DNA of 64,000 nucleotides, taken from Alentia gelatinosa. Lineage: Eukaryota > Annelida > Polychaeta > Phyllodocida > Polynoidae. Below are positions 10,646-22,279 of this stretch, one piece after another (position 1 is the stretch's first letter; the number at the start of each line of letters is the position of its first letter). Location of the stretch: assembly GCA_950022655.1 (NCBI GenBank), contig OX465582.1:94874704-94938703 (forward strand), written 5' to 3'. The notes beneath the pieces were generated by a model, which was given only the letters and a program-made list of their open reading frames with translations, had not been told where the DNA came from and did not search any database. The position numbers and the translations under genes are program-made.

Positions 10646-11462
10646 CTCAAAGTCAGCCTCAGCCTAAGAGTGTGTCATTGAACGGCAGGAAACTAAACAA
10701 AACTTTGCTATATGTTTTTAGATCAGTGTTTCTTCCATCGGTATTTTTTTTTCTAATCTAAACGGTTTGATATATATATAAACACACCACCAATGACGAC
10801 CAATACATCGTCCTGCAGGTGCAATAAACACATAACCATCTCCTCTTACGGAACTCCCGCGCTGTGGCCACGTGTCCAGCGAGTCCATAGCCTCCACCCA
10901 AACGTAAGACAAAGTGAGGCGTTGTGGCGGAGCTGGGGTTTATTGTGGATTGATGGGGTGATGTGGGCGTGGCGGGGTGGTGGCTGCACCCCGTACCCGG
11001 CCCGGGGGTGGGGGAGGACTTCATAGAGAGATGCAGACCCGAATGAAGTCCGCTAACGAATCACTGGCCTTGAAGATGGCCGCGGACGGAGACCGTCCTG
11101 TCATCTGCTGGTGTGCAGATTAGTTTATAGCTCCCCATCACAATTAATCCGCGAACGGTGTGTGACGACAGGGAGGGGTCATTAATACGGGCATGTGCGC
11201 TGTCAACAGTGGTTTATACCCGGGGAGCGGTTAGTGTGTACTATCAACGAGTTTTTATATAGAACGTCCTGACCATGCTGTAAAAAGTACAAGACAAGAT
11301 GAGAATGGATTGCAAATACGGTATTTACTGTCAATTTTCACTGAGTTTTGTACCTTGTAAAAGCATGTTAGGGCGTACTATATTTATTATATACCCAAGA
11401 ATGATGAAATTTAACCGAAACTGTAATAATCATAATTCAGTAACATCGTCAATAGACTGATA

Positions 11463-11765
11463 CTGGGGTCCTTTATATAAATATTGAACGATACAACCAT
11501 TGTACGATACGATCTATCCAACACGATACGACCTCGTGGACGATCATCGTCCAATTTGGTTACATAAAATAAATCGTAGGGAGACACATGAATCGTTCGT
11601 ACAAATTATTGTATCTTTGACATAGATCGTAAGGGATCACAGGTCTACTATGTTGAAGCTATACACCCTCTCCCCCCCCCCCCTCCCATCCACACACACT
11701 GCTTATGACGTATTGGGTTCCAGTGTTACGATCATTCAGCCTACTGGTATTCAACCCACAAATAT
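11463..11765. mobile_element. CAGGGGTCTGTT-family element, left part only
   Basis: It is closely similar to 4411-4870, sharing GACGATCATCGTCC-type arms, the GAATCGTTCGTACAAATTAT segment and CAGCCTACTGGTATTCAA. It lacks the poly(A)-tailed insert and the right terminus. Confidence 0.65.
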
Positions 11766-12613
11766 AATATGATATATATTCCTTGTATTTCTTCTATCTT
11801 GTTTATTCAAGATATATTGTGGTCTTAAGTGCTTTCAACTTATACATTTCTTTCAGTATCACATAAACTGAACTTTTGGGAGGATTTTTTTTTACAAATT
11901 TCCCTTCCAAATTTGACGTGCGTAAAGGTCTCTAGAAGATGCACCAATTATGACCGAAAACATTCCAAGAAAGAAAATGTTTGTGTTGCCATTATGAGTA
12001 AGTTTTTGTTTGAAAATGTCCTGAAATTGTAAATGGTATACTTTGTAAAAATTCAAAAATGATGATGAAATCTAAGGTTCACTAAACCTAATAAGTTAAA
12101 GATGCACAAAATGTGTATCCATAAAGGTGTATCATAACATTTTCAAAATTCCAAAAATAGGTCATACCACAGAGCATGAGTTCATGAAAAACCTTCTGTG
12201 AGAATGAAAAAGGGCAAAAAAAAAGTGTGATTTTAATACGGACAAAACTTATGGTAACACTTCGCCCTACCCATATTGTCATTTCTCAAAACATTTTTTA
12301 GTAATCTGTAGCAAGATTAATTGCCTTTTCAATGTACTTTTTTAAACATATATTGCTGGCTTTTTGAAGTTTTGTCATAACAACATCCCTATCTTAACCC
12401 TTTCCTTGCAGCACCCAGTTTCCCTGCTCAGCATTACACTGCATGCATTCCCTGCCCAAACGACCCTGCTAAGGTAGGCACATTTTTTGGAAATAGCAAT
12501 GTCACATGATGTGTCGTGTGAATTAAGTGATTTATCTTGGTGACTGATCATATTTTGTTATACCAAATCAAAGGTCAATATGGTTCTTATACACTGTCAA
12601 AATTCCTTTTGAA

Positions 12614-12865
12614 TCAAGCAATTATCTTTTTATCTATTGAATTTTGTATATAAGTATGAATGATGCCTCTAAGATGCCTGGCGGCATCTTCCTGCCAAAA
12701 CCAGGGCAATGCCTTGAGGCATCTTCCCGCTGTTAAAGGGTTAAGGATCTCCACCATTTGTTTTGCTGCACATTGAGTCTCTGCAGTAGCAGTTTGTGAT
12801 AATGAAACAAAGATGATACCAAAAGCAACGAAGATGATCAGAAGTCGACTACCAAACAATCTCAT
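12614..12865 (-). CDS. Possible small secreted protein (signal-peptide ORF)
   Basis: An ATG at 12865 opens an 83-residue frame. It begins MRLFGSRLL, continues as a hydrophobic core of about 15 residues and ends near TATA|ET, a convincing signal-peptide layout with an A-x-A-type cleavage site. The mature part would be about 55 residues with only two cysteines, and I recognise no domain. The start context is weak. The part after about residue 42 may be intron or repeat read-through, because the DNA there contains a local inverted repeat (GGCATCTTCCTGCC versus GGCATCTTCCCGC). It could be a first coding exon, a short peptide gene or chance. Confidence 0.22.
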   Translation of the reverse strand: MRLFGSRLLIIFVAFGIIFVSLSQTATAETQCAAKQMVEILNPLTAGRCLKALPWFWQEDAARHLRGIIHTYIQNSIDKKIIA

Positions 12866-13091
12866 ATAAGGAATTATTGACACAAGCCGGAACTTACAAG
12901 ATCGTAACTGATTTATTTTCCATAATACATCCACAATATAGAATCATACACATACAGGACCGCAGTAAATATTCCCTGACCTGTAATTAGCCTACTTAGA
13001 TGCTAACCCTCTTCAGCCAGTTTCTTACCGTCGATACACAGCCCCCATCATATACACCGATCTTCTTCGCATGTTGTTTCGCACTGCCCTC

Positions 13092-13380
13092 TCATTCATT
13101 TTATGTTGGCGATTCCAGAGATCGCCACCTTGACTCGCTTGGTGTGTCCCCGGCATTAAGTCTCAAGCCGGAGACAAGCGAGTCAAGGTGGCGATCTCTG
13201 AATTCACCAATACAAAATAGCATATATGTTAAATACTTTTTCATAGTAATATCTCCCACCAATAATATAGCGTATCAGAAGTAATAACCAAGGAAATATG
13301 AAATAATAGCTCACATACTAGCCATTCTGTGTTGGCGATTCCAGAAATCGCTGCCTTTCTCGCCTGGTGTGTCTCCGGCT
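13092..13380. mobile_element. GCCGGAGACAC inverted-repeat element plus a solo end
   Basis: The complete copy spans 13166-13380, AGCCGGAGAC to GTGTGTCTCCGGCT, with arms of about 60 bases containing GGCGATCTCTG and GGCGATTCCAG. Immediately left, 13092-13157 is an extra inverted copy of one arm, making a perfect-looking palindrome around AAGTCT. A sister copy lies at 22409-22630. Confidence 0.7.
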
Positions 13381-13387
13381 TTAGTTA

Positions 13388-13432
13388 GAAGAACGAGTAT
13401 AGAGAATACACTCTCTATACTCGTTGGTTAGA
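13388..13432. repeat. Short hairpin AACGAGTATAGAGA
   Basis: AACGAGTATAGAGA is followed after a few bases by TCTCTATACTCGTT. The same arms appear separated by about 240 bases at 36452-36727, so this looks like an internally deleted element. Confidence 0.6.
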
Positions 13433-13434
13433 AT

Positions 13435-14600
13435 ACCCAGTCTCTTCTTTCCATCTTTATAAATGAAGATGATCTTATTTTGCTCTGAGCAGTCAACTGA
13501 CAGAATCGTTGAGTCCATTAATTAGTCACCCTGACGCAAGAGGGCACTACGGACTGCGGCCTCCTTTATCTTAGTACTCAGATGTGGGGAAGGGTAATGG
13601 TGATTACCCCTCGGAGGGTAGTAAACCTAATCACCTGGGGCCAGAGAAGGGGGGCATTGAACAGGTACAAATTGTCAAGGTGCGATAGGATCTGCCTTGT
13701 TACAGATAGCATCAATCTCCCTCTGTCCTCGGGTGGATCGCTATTTTAAAGGCCCGTGTTGGGACGTTGGGGCGGGTGTGTGGGGGTGTGGGTGGGTGGG
13801 TTGGAGTGGTGCTTAGGGGTGGGGACTGGGAGTAGGTGACAGGTGGGGGTGTGGTGGCCATCATTTCCAACCTCAGCGCGGTCGATACAACAGGTTTCTC
13901 TGTGTGTTTGTACCTTCCCATAAAAATGCCTTTGATTTATGGGACAAGGGAGAGTCATGGGAAGAATTTAACTTATCTTCACCTCCTAACCGTTAGCCAC
14001 AGCTAAATCTCCCCCTACCACTATATCCCAACACTTCCACCATCCCCCCCCCCCCCCCACCTCCTACTGATAGGTGCGAAAACATGTACATGCACATTGT
14101 TCTGTAAACCGACCACTTGCCATGAGTCACATACCTAAACGGTAATATATCTAAAAACCATTAGCTTGCCTACAATTAACGGTAATTCCATGGCCCGACA
14201 ATAATTCCAAATAAACATGTTTGTCTCCTTTCTGGCGAAATTGAAAAAAAAACACCATCGAGTTCACTCTGTCAATAATAAACCAAGACATGCAAATATA
14301 AATCGCTGAATAGCATTGCCTCAGCATGCTGGGGGTTTCTATTCTTTTTCTGTTTTATTTATGTATGTGGATTTTCAGTAGACCTTTAACACCAGTGGAA
14401 TTCGTTAATGAGAAAACGTCCCTGCCACGAGGGAATAACACAGTGTTTAGGAATTTACGGTAAGTGGGTCAGAGGTCATTCTGATCAGAGGTCATTACTG
14501 TCTGAGCAGGGCCTCAGGGGGGTGTTGGGCCTGTCAGTGCCCCGCACCTTGGGGTGATGGTAGAGGGGGGAACTAGTCACCACTGGTCACTAGAGAGTGC
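13435..14600. other. No recognised gene
   Basis: A CTCF-like AGAGGGCACTAC is at 13539-13550. A G-rich strand (13755-13850) could form G-quadruplexes, and a C16-type tract is at about 14045. Nothing coding was recognised. Confidence 0.4.
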
Positions 14601-14601
14601 C

Positions 14602-15626
14602 TAGACTGGCTCCAGTCCCTACATCCTATGGCTACCCTCCTCACTGGAATACTTAGGAGTAACCAAACGAGAGTTAGTCGAGTTGTTGTTTATTGCACGT
14701 CGGCAATGTCGTGTATTACTGCGCGAGGCGAAACCGAGAGCAGTGATACGCGACATTGGCGGAGTGCGATAAACAACACGACTAACTCGAGTTTGGTTTA
14801 GAATTCATCCTACCCCGTCTAAATTATTGCAGCAAATTAAGAAATAACATAAAACTCACCGATAAACAGTGATAATCAATGGTCACTTTTCAAATGACGT
14901 CATTTGTCAACTGTATCCCATCTCATTTTCCTGCACCGTAGACCAAATACAGTCCGCTAATGTCAAGCATATGGAGATTTTTATTAGGGGTAGGATAAAG
15001 TGATTGGTACAATCTGTAATGGTGTTGGATTTCTGGCACTGTTTAGCTCCATTATTTCCAGCACACTCTACACAGATATCTTGGTCACTGGTTAGGATAT
15101 CTGCTGGGAGATGATACCTTCTCACTTTGATCTCAATCGGGTCACGGTCAGGAGCAGGCGAAATCATTGCTAAGACAATACAGGCAGCCAGATAACTGGA
15201 GCAGGGGGAGGGGGAGGGGTAGGAGGAGGTGTAGGGTTACAGGGAGCAACTGGGGGGACAAATACAGGTGGTTCGGTTCCTACTGGACAAGTCTTTGATT
15301 CATGGGCCAGTCAGAGAAGGATACATACTATAATGAACTTTTTTTCTTTTTTTTTGTTGTAAATCTTGATTGCCTTCGATAACACAATATCGTTCTTCCA
15401 AGCAACAGAACATTTGTGCTCAGTATTTCCGTGTTGAAGCATCTGTTACATTGTCCTACATCAATGTATATACATAGATCCTATTTTACATGTATCATTA
15501 TATACAATATTATCTAAAGTAGTGTGATCACTGTATTGAGAGTAATTATTATTACAATATGAGAAGTATACTGATTGTGTTTAATCATTTAATGAATGTT
15601 CATAATCAAAGACTTGAGCAAGTCTA
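14602..15626 (+). mobile_element. TAGACT element, copy 2, interrupted by a foldback element
   Basis: It starts TAGACTGGCTCCAGTC at 14602 with one partial 46-bp unit and ends CTTGAGCAAGTCTA at 15626. The flanks GAGAGTGCC (14593-14601) and GAGAGTGGC (15627-15635) match at 8 of 9. The conserved end region from about 15189 includes CATGGGCCAGTCAGAGAAGG. Another element (14662-15000) lies inside. Confidence 0.8.
14662..15000. mobile_element. Two-part foldback element, GGGGTAGGATAAA family, copy 3 (nested)
   Basis: The hairpin at 14662-14797 has arms CCAAACGAGAGTTAGTCGAG and CTAACTCGAGTTTGG, with a loop holding GCGAGGCGAAACCGAGAG. CATCCTACCCC and, 170 bases later, GGGGTAGGATAAA follow, with GTCAAGCATATGGAGA in the second module. 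The hairpin arms differ from those of copy 1 although the second module is clearly related. Confidence 0.7.
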
Positions 15627-16015
15627 GAGAGTGGCCGGCGTGGGACCCCACAGGTGCCCCCCACCTTCCCTAATGACCACTGCCCGTGTAGATTGGGAGA
15701 GGTGTGGTCAGCACCCACACTACTCCCACCCTCACACCACACAGCGAACGACCGCATCTCCCCACACGTTTCACACAATCAGACAAAAAACACCTGGGGA
15801 GGGGAAAGACACCTTTAATGAAGAACGTAATGACCAGGTGGACTGAGGGAGATAGGATGGGGTGAGATAGTCATAGGGTTGGGTTAAACCCCCTCCAAGT
15901 GTGAGAATTATTGGGTTTTAAGTATATGTAAATGTCATTGTTGACTTGGGGAGTTTATCTTAATGTTGACTGCTGACTTGAAGCAGAGTGTTAACAGTAC
16001 GGCTGCTGAAGTTAT

Positions 16016-16324
16016 GTTTATCTCACCCCTGGCATTTTTGTCCCATAGGCTTAACGTTGGGAACTCGTTCTCCATTCCCCTATGAGTATTGGAGTCCATT
16101 CTCCATGGTCTATATCCTGTGTGTCATCCATTCTTTTAGCGAGCAAAGGGGTGAAACAGATGCAGAAAATAAAGCAACTCGTTTTGGTCAAAGTCGTTGT
16201 TCTCCAACTCATTTGAATGCTACATGATATTGACTCAGCTGTCGCCTTGTTCCATATCCCTCTGCATCAAACTTGTGGAGAATGTTGACTTTGACTGACC
16301 AAAACTTATTGGGTTCTTCTTTAA
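16016..16324 (+). mobile_element. Two-part foldback element, GGGGTGAGATAAA family (solo copy)
   Basis: It runs from TATCTCACCCCTGG to GGTTCTTCTTTAA. The head holds CATAGGCTTAACGTTGGGAA. The second hairpin pairs CGTTTTGGTCAAAGTCGTTG with its complement near the right end, around GACTCAGCTGTCGCCTTG. Sister copies: 23932-24221, 24577-24855, 29620-29889, 55431-55738, 56135-56531 and the pair at 8240-8756. Confidence 0.75.
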
Positions 16325-17195
16325 TATTATACTTCATACTTATCTACATATTGACATTAAAAAATACGGGAACGAGTACATATAATCCATCAATATCTAT
16401 ATATACATCATATAGTTCATCAATATCTCTATGTACACATAAACATGTATAGTAAGTGCGTTGGTGGATATTATTCTCAATGTTTGAGAAAATGGACACT
16501 CTCCACAAATGTACCTAAAATCAGGAGGCCTAAACCGACATCTAATCTACCCCTTTCGTGACCCTTTCAGCACAGACTGTGTTCATTCATATCGTTTAAT
16601 TGCCCTCAGAATATAAGACATAGCTTAGGGTTAATTCCTCGTGTCAGATACGCATGCGCACCTCTTAAGGGGAAGGAGGGGGAGGGATCTGTCTATGGAA
16701 GCTGACAGAAGGCCGCTGTCTGCCAGAACCAAAGAGAGTCCGGCGCTTACACCTTTTATAGTGAGGCTTCTATCCAACTGTCGCCTGACGAGGCCCACCC
16801 CTTCTCACCTGCCTGAAAGACGCCCATTCAGACCGCACTCCATCTGCGTCCCACGTCCCCTGGTCCCCGACCCACACCGGAGGAGCCCCGCCGCGACCCC
16901 TGGTGGCCGGAGACGGAGAAACAACAGACGGGTACCTCGGTCTGCTCCGTAGGCATAGGCTGTGCAGGGTGAACGTGGATCGTACCTTCAATTGATTATC
17001 TGCCATATATTAAAAAGAGGAACGATTTCGACAGGATATGCTTGGAGTTGCTCCCCCATATAGAAACAGATAGAATCAGAGCTGTGCACAGAGAGTGAAA
17101 ACGCCACGAGTGTGAGATTCTCGTGTGCAGAAAAACTGACACCTTTTGGGTTTTTTGTATGTCTGTATTTCCTTCATAAGGTCGACACCATAATA
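16325..17195. other. No recognised gene; GC-rich patch
   Basis: An NRF1-like ACGCATGCGCAC occurs at about 16649, and a GC-rich stretch at 16790-16950 includes GACCCCTGGTGGCC. A 103-codon ORF at 16641-16952 is Arg/Pro-rich and looks compositional. Confidence 0.35.
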
Positions 17196-17198
17196 AGG

Positions 17199-17980
17199 TC
17201 CTCGCTCTCTCCCTCACTCTCTCTGTCTCTTTCCCTTCTCTATCTTTGTCTCTGTTACTCTGCCCCCCCCCCTCGCTCCCTATCTCTCTCTCTCCCCTCT
17301 CTCTCTCTCCATCTCCCTCTCTCTCACTCCTTCTCCCTGGCTGTCTCCATCCCTCTCTCCGTCTCTTTCCATTCTCCATCTCTGCCTCTGTAATTCTGTT
17401 ATCCCCTTTCCCTCTCCATCTCTCTCTCACTCCATCTCCCTCTCTCTCTCACCCCCTCTCTCTGTCTCTTTACCTTCTTTATCTCTGTCTATGTCACTCT
17501 GTTCCCCCTCCCTCTCTCTCACTCCCTCTCTCTGTCTTTCATCTTCTTTCTTTCCCTTCTCTATCTCGTTCTCTTTCGCTTCCCTATCTCTCTCTCTCTC
17601 TTTCCCTTCTCTATCTCTGTCTCTGTCACTCTGCCCCCTTTCTCTCCCACTCCCTCTCTCTGCCTCTTCTCCTCTCTATCTCTGTCTCTCACTATGTCCT
17701 CCCTCTCTCTCACCCACTGTGTTTCTCTGTCCCTGACTATCTTCTTTCCGTCTTTCTGACTCTCTCCCATGCATTCTTCCTATCAGTCTCTCGCTGTATG
17801 TTAATATCTCTATTTCCTCTCTTTCTCTGCATTTCCCTCTTTCACTGTAGATGTCTCTAATCATTTACTCTCCTGTCTCTTTATTTCGCTCACCCTTTAT
17901 TACTATCTAATTCTTACTTTACTGTTGTTTTGCTTGACTCGTATATTTACTCTATTTCTCTTTCTCTCTTTCTCTCTCTT

Positions 17981-18029
<49 letters not shown>

Positions 18030-18032
18030 TCC
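17199..18032. repeat. 0.8-kb pyrimidine-rich (CT)n tract
   Basis: The plus strand is almost entirely C and T, mainly CTCTCTC and CCCTCTCTCT, with a recurring phrase of about 55-60 bases containing TTCCCTTCTCTATCTC. It ends in a pure (CT)n run at about 17960-18025. Long polypurine/polypyrimidine tracts can adopt triplex (H-DNA) structure. Ser/Leu-rich frames across it are artefacts. Confidence 0.95.
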
Positions 18033-18377
18033 ACTCACTCTTAGTTCTCAGCCATATATAGAACAACTCAGGTATGGGCAGAAGCAATAAGAACATACCT
18101 TTTCCACTTAGTTGGCAGGCCAAATAGAGACTAGGAGATAGAAAAGCGTAGCTATGCCGACAATGTATTCTAGCGCCTTGCCTCACAGGAGGCATTTAGA
18201 TTACGTAATGGTCTATCTTCTGCGGGGTCGAGGCATCCGGGCAAACCGGTAATTTGGGATGGGCAAAAAGCCCATGGGCTTCATTTTCGGATATAATTAT
18301 CTGTGTTGGCTCAATGGAGTATTATGATTGGGCTTAATTAGATCTACCGAAATAGGTGGATGTGATCTATGTAACGC

Positions 18378-18440
18378 AGATCTGGGAGCTGTTTCAAAAC
18401 GTGGGTTAAGTCTATGGTTTTGAAACAGATCCCTGGTACA
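18378..18440. repeat. Small hairpin GTTTCAAAAC
   Basis: AGCTGTTTCAAAAC and GTTTTGAAACAGATCC form inverted arms around GGGTTAAGTCTATG, the head motif of the foldback elements. It may be a minimal relic of that group. Confidence 0.5.
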
Positions 18441-18730
18441 TAAACTGGTCTGAAAGCTATAGTAGTTCCAATACTCTACATTTATACCATTTTTATTGAA
18501 ATCACTTCACGATATAGCTATTCGCCCAAAATAGAGACGATCTTCCGATGCCTATGACTGGAGATATAGTCGTCTTAAGTAAGTCTTGTATCCTTATTCC
18601 CATTTCTTGATAATTATATCAACGAGGTTATAATTCCTCTATTCAGCATCGATGGTTGCATTGCAGAAGGGTTGCAGTGTATCAACTGGAAGACCCATAT
18701 CATGTTAAGATTGGGTCAGTTGGAAGAGGG

Positions 18731-18855
<125 letters not shown>

Positions 18856-19977
18856 GCGTGTAGCAATGGAAGGAGTGTTGATGTTCAGAAAACTTCCTGA
18901 AAGCAGCAGTAGACTGCAACGTGTACCATAGGAGATATGCGATAAAAATAATCCCAGTGCAGTACTGATCTTTTTTGTTTCAAATGAAAAAAATATATAT
19001 TAAAAAATATATTTTCCATAGTATCTACTTTGGGCAACGTCACCTAAAATGATGAACTGTAATATATGACGTTGTCATAGAGACCTAGTTCTTCAGTCCG
19101 GAGGTTAAAAGCAATTTTAATCTAATCGTACTCCATTAGTGGTAGAGGGTGTGAGGATAAGATGTTTCCCCCTATTAGCTTCTTTATTTACAGCCAGCTT
19201 TCCTCTAAATCATTATCCCACTAGCCCGACCTGACAGAACATGCCCAGCGGGCATACCAACCATTCTTCACTAATTAGAAAACGTTGTGAAAAAAACACC
19301 GTCAGATATAAACAGAAAAATGCTTGGCTCTAAGTATGTATGCCAGCGCATGCTATATGTGTGAATATGTAAAGCCAATAGCACGGGTGGTATTATTCTT
19401 ATTGCATGAGAACACTTCTAGTGATTTACTACACCTGAAGCAAGCTAATTATACAGGTGAGACGCATGCACTGCTTGGAGGGGAAGTGAGAGGGAAATCC
19501 CAAGGTCGAGTGATCACTAAAGGGGTCTAGACCCTACCCACCAGCCAGCCAAGACTAAGCCTTTTGGAGATGTGGGCAAACATTATCATAACACATACAT
19601 GTTACCATAACTACCACCCAGGCACGACTGTGAGCGACATGATCATGCTATAGCCATGTGGGGAGTGTACTCAGAGGTCAAACATGTGAGATTAAACATG
19701 GCCAAGGTCACTCAGGTCACAGTGTGTCGTGTGTATAGAATGACTTGTGGCAAAATAGTTTCATTGTCGTCGGGAGTCCTCCCTCTGAGCTAATGTTTGA
19801 ACATGTTGTCTGGAAAACGGGCTTTTTCGCCGCTTGGTCTTTCCTGTGTTGTGTTTCTACAATAGTAGCACTGCTTGTATCGGCAGCGAACATCTGGCAG
19901 ACAATGTGTAACCTTTGAACATTTCGGGGTTGGTCGCGGTATCATTTGGCAACCCCCTCGTGTTCCACCCCCACCCC

Positions 19978-20126
19978 TAGACTGGCTCCAGTCCCTGCAT
20001 CCTATGGCTACCTTCCTTGCTGGGATACAGGGCCAGTCAGAGAAGGATACATACTATAATGGATTTTATTCTGATTTGATTAATCATTTTAATGAATGTC
20101 CATAATCAAAGACTTGGGCATGTCTA
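19978..20126 (+). mobile_element. TAGACT element, copy 3 (minimal, 149 bp)
   Basis: This is the shortest complete copy: a TAGACTGGCTCCAGTC end, one 46-bp core unit, the conserved GGCCAGTCAGAGAAGGATAC segment, and a CTTGGGCATGTCTA end. The perfect 9-base flanks CCCCACCCC (19969-19977 and 20127-20135) mark the target duplication. It defines the minimum sequence likely needed for mobility. Confidence 0.85.
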
Positions 20127-20499
20127 CCCCACCCCCTCCTCCCCATGGCTATGTCACATTCTGAGGGACATCCTTGCGGAAGCCACCACCCACTAGTACA
20201 CACATATATGTTCACAGAAACACACACACTGTAGACATTGAGTAGATTTGTCAGTTGTTTCTACATGAAGGTATTAGATCTTGTTAAAACCACGTGGTTC
20301 TGACGCTGAATCAGATCTGGCACTCCCCTTCTCTTACTATACAGTGGGGATAATGCCATAAAGGTTCAATTTGGACTGAAGGGTTTTCGTGTAAATAGGA
20401 GGATTTGGGTGCGGCACGGGGAGGTAGGGAAGCCATGGGGTGTCCGCGTTGTCTAAGAGGACCAAGAGATGTGTTGGTTTAGGGCGGGCATTATGTAGC

Positions 20500-20905
20500 T
20501 GTCTACCCCCCTGCGGTGAGACTAAACACCCCGCACTGACCGTAGCCCTTCCCGCTGTGCCGCCCGGTCACTGGGCGGGGGCTTGCCCTCACGAGGCCCC
20601 GGGAGCGCCGGTCGAGGCTGCCGGCCTTCGCGGCCCGGGCTCCCGGCGAGCGGTGCCGGCGACAGGTGCGGGCGGCGCCGGGGAGACTCCCCGCTGACCG
20701 CCGCGCTCCTCCCGGTAAGACGACAAGACGTCCCGTGGTGCCCGCCCGGCAGGGGACCTGTCACGGCGTTGACGGCGGCGGGTGACGGCGGACACCGGCA
20801 CGGGGTTGGCGGCAGAACCCGGCCCTCGGCCCCGGGTCGCGGGTCGGAGCTGACACGGGCGTGTCGGGGGGCTCGACGGCTGTGACACTTACTCCCCGCA
20901 GGTTA
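20500..20905. promoter_or_regulatory. CpG-rich block
   Basis: About 400 bases are strikingly G+C- and CpG-rich within AT-rich surroundings. Several frames stay open on both strands, as high GC predicts, and none has recognisable domains. It could be a promoter or an unmethylated island; no adjacent gene is visible. Confidence 0.4.
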
Positions 20906-21199
20906 AGCCACTTTGCTGGATTAATGCGATTATCGTGCCGAACCCACCTGAGGATGGGGTCGTTTTGACGCCATTGTGTCAACATTTGTTGCTTCCTGGA
21001 TGCATGCAATGAGATTTCCTTTCTCCAACCAAATGTACCCTGTGGACTCAGATAGCCATCCCTACACTCGCCACTTCACCCGTCAGACTTACAGTTCTAT
21101 TATATTCTATTTACATCGTTCCTCACCTGCTCCTTGTAGACCTTCAAGATCCCCCATCATTCCAAGTATCATGATGTAATACAATATCTATTATCTTTA

Positions 21200-21241
21200 C
21201 CCCCCACCCCCCCCCCCCCCACACACACACACACACACACC
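21200..21241. repeat. C-tract and (CA)n microsatellite
   Basis: A run of C followed by about 11 CA units. Confidence 0.95.
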
Positions 21242-21469
21242 TCGATGATGTTACGTCATCACTTATGAAACCATTTCGTCAGTTATAATGTTACTTCATT
21301 GTTGGAAACACCAAATCGTCTGTTATGAAATGAATCAATCCCCTATGTTGTGTACCTTTTCTAGAGTCTTTCACAATCGCCATCCTACCCTCCTACCTCG
21401 AAAACCATCACAAAATAGCCTAATAATTTCATTGTTCATACCTGTCGCATCACCATAGGCATGTCCACT

Positions 21470-21600
21470 TTTAATAACAATTTTTTTAATAATAAAAAAA
21501 AAATCATATAATTAGAAGTGGACTCACCTGAATCCCCACCTTTAAAAATATCATTTTTTAATGAAAAAAAAATCATTTAATTAGAAGTGGACTCAGTGAA
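21470..21600. repeat. Imperfect direct duplication of about 80 bases
   Basis: An A-rich segment followed by ATTAGAAGTGGACTCA occurs twice (about 21480-21530 and 21552-21596). Confidence 0.6.
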
Positions 21601-22279
21601 TGTTGAGAGAAGACCAGCGGTTGTATTACTTGACACAGTCCCCAATCGTCTCAGGTGACCAAATGACTGCATCCTCCGGTCAGTCCGTCCCCAAATTGGG
21701 CCCAATCCGCAGCGCATCAACCACTAACTCATTGCCCACTACCAAATGATCAACTGTCTCTTCTCTTTTATCTTGGGTGTCACCTGGCCACACCTGAGTT
21801 CCCCCTCCACCTCAGGCCAGGTGAGTTACATCACCATGGCAACGTGTTCACACGTTCCCCCACCATGGCCTGGGGCATGTACTGGTCAGTGCTGGTACCT
21901 GTCATAGGTCGGTGGATACCCTCCACCCCTACCCTCCCTGATAGCCTGGGGTCAAACAGCAAATCACTGTTTTTATACAGGTCGCCTTTTGTGGCCTGCA
22001 ACCTGTCGCCTTCGATTAGGACAACACCAAGAAGTCAATCCATAGACTTGGTGTTTATCTCCCATTTAATAGAAATTGGTGAAATTGGCTGCTGCCAAGA
22101 TAACCACTGGTCAGTTACTAGCTACAGTTACTAGTTCGATGCTCTGGTTTGATATCTTATATGAAGTTTTGCATAGATTGCAGGGAAATTATGATTGTTC
22201 CATTATAGTTCTTAAGACCTCTTGTAACTTATGTACCAGTCCCTGGGCCATGTATTTGAAATTTCACCCCAAAAAAACC

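Noticed and set aside
12411..12472. Possible 62-base plus-strand exon (CCTTGCAG acceptor, AAG|GTAGGC donor)
   Set aside because: Splice signals are acceptable, but the encoded peptide is short, there is no adjacent exon and no frame continuity.
17246..17860. 204-codon Ser/Leu/Pro-rich ORF
   Set aside because: Low-complexity translation of a CT-repeat tract.
20440..20888. Several overlapping ORFs on both strands
   Set aside because: High GC depletes stops in all frames; no domain or splice evidence supports any of them.
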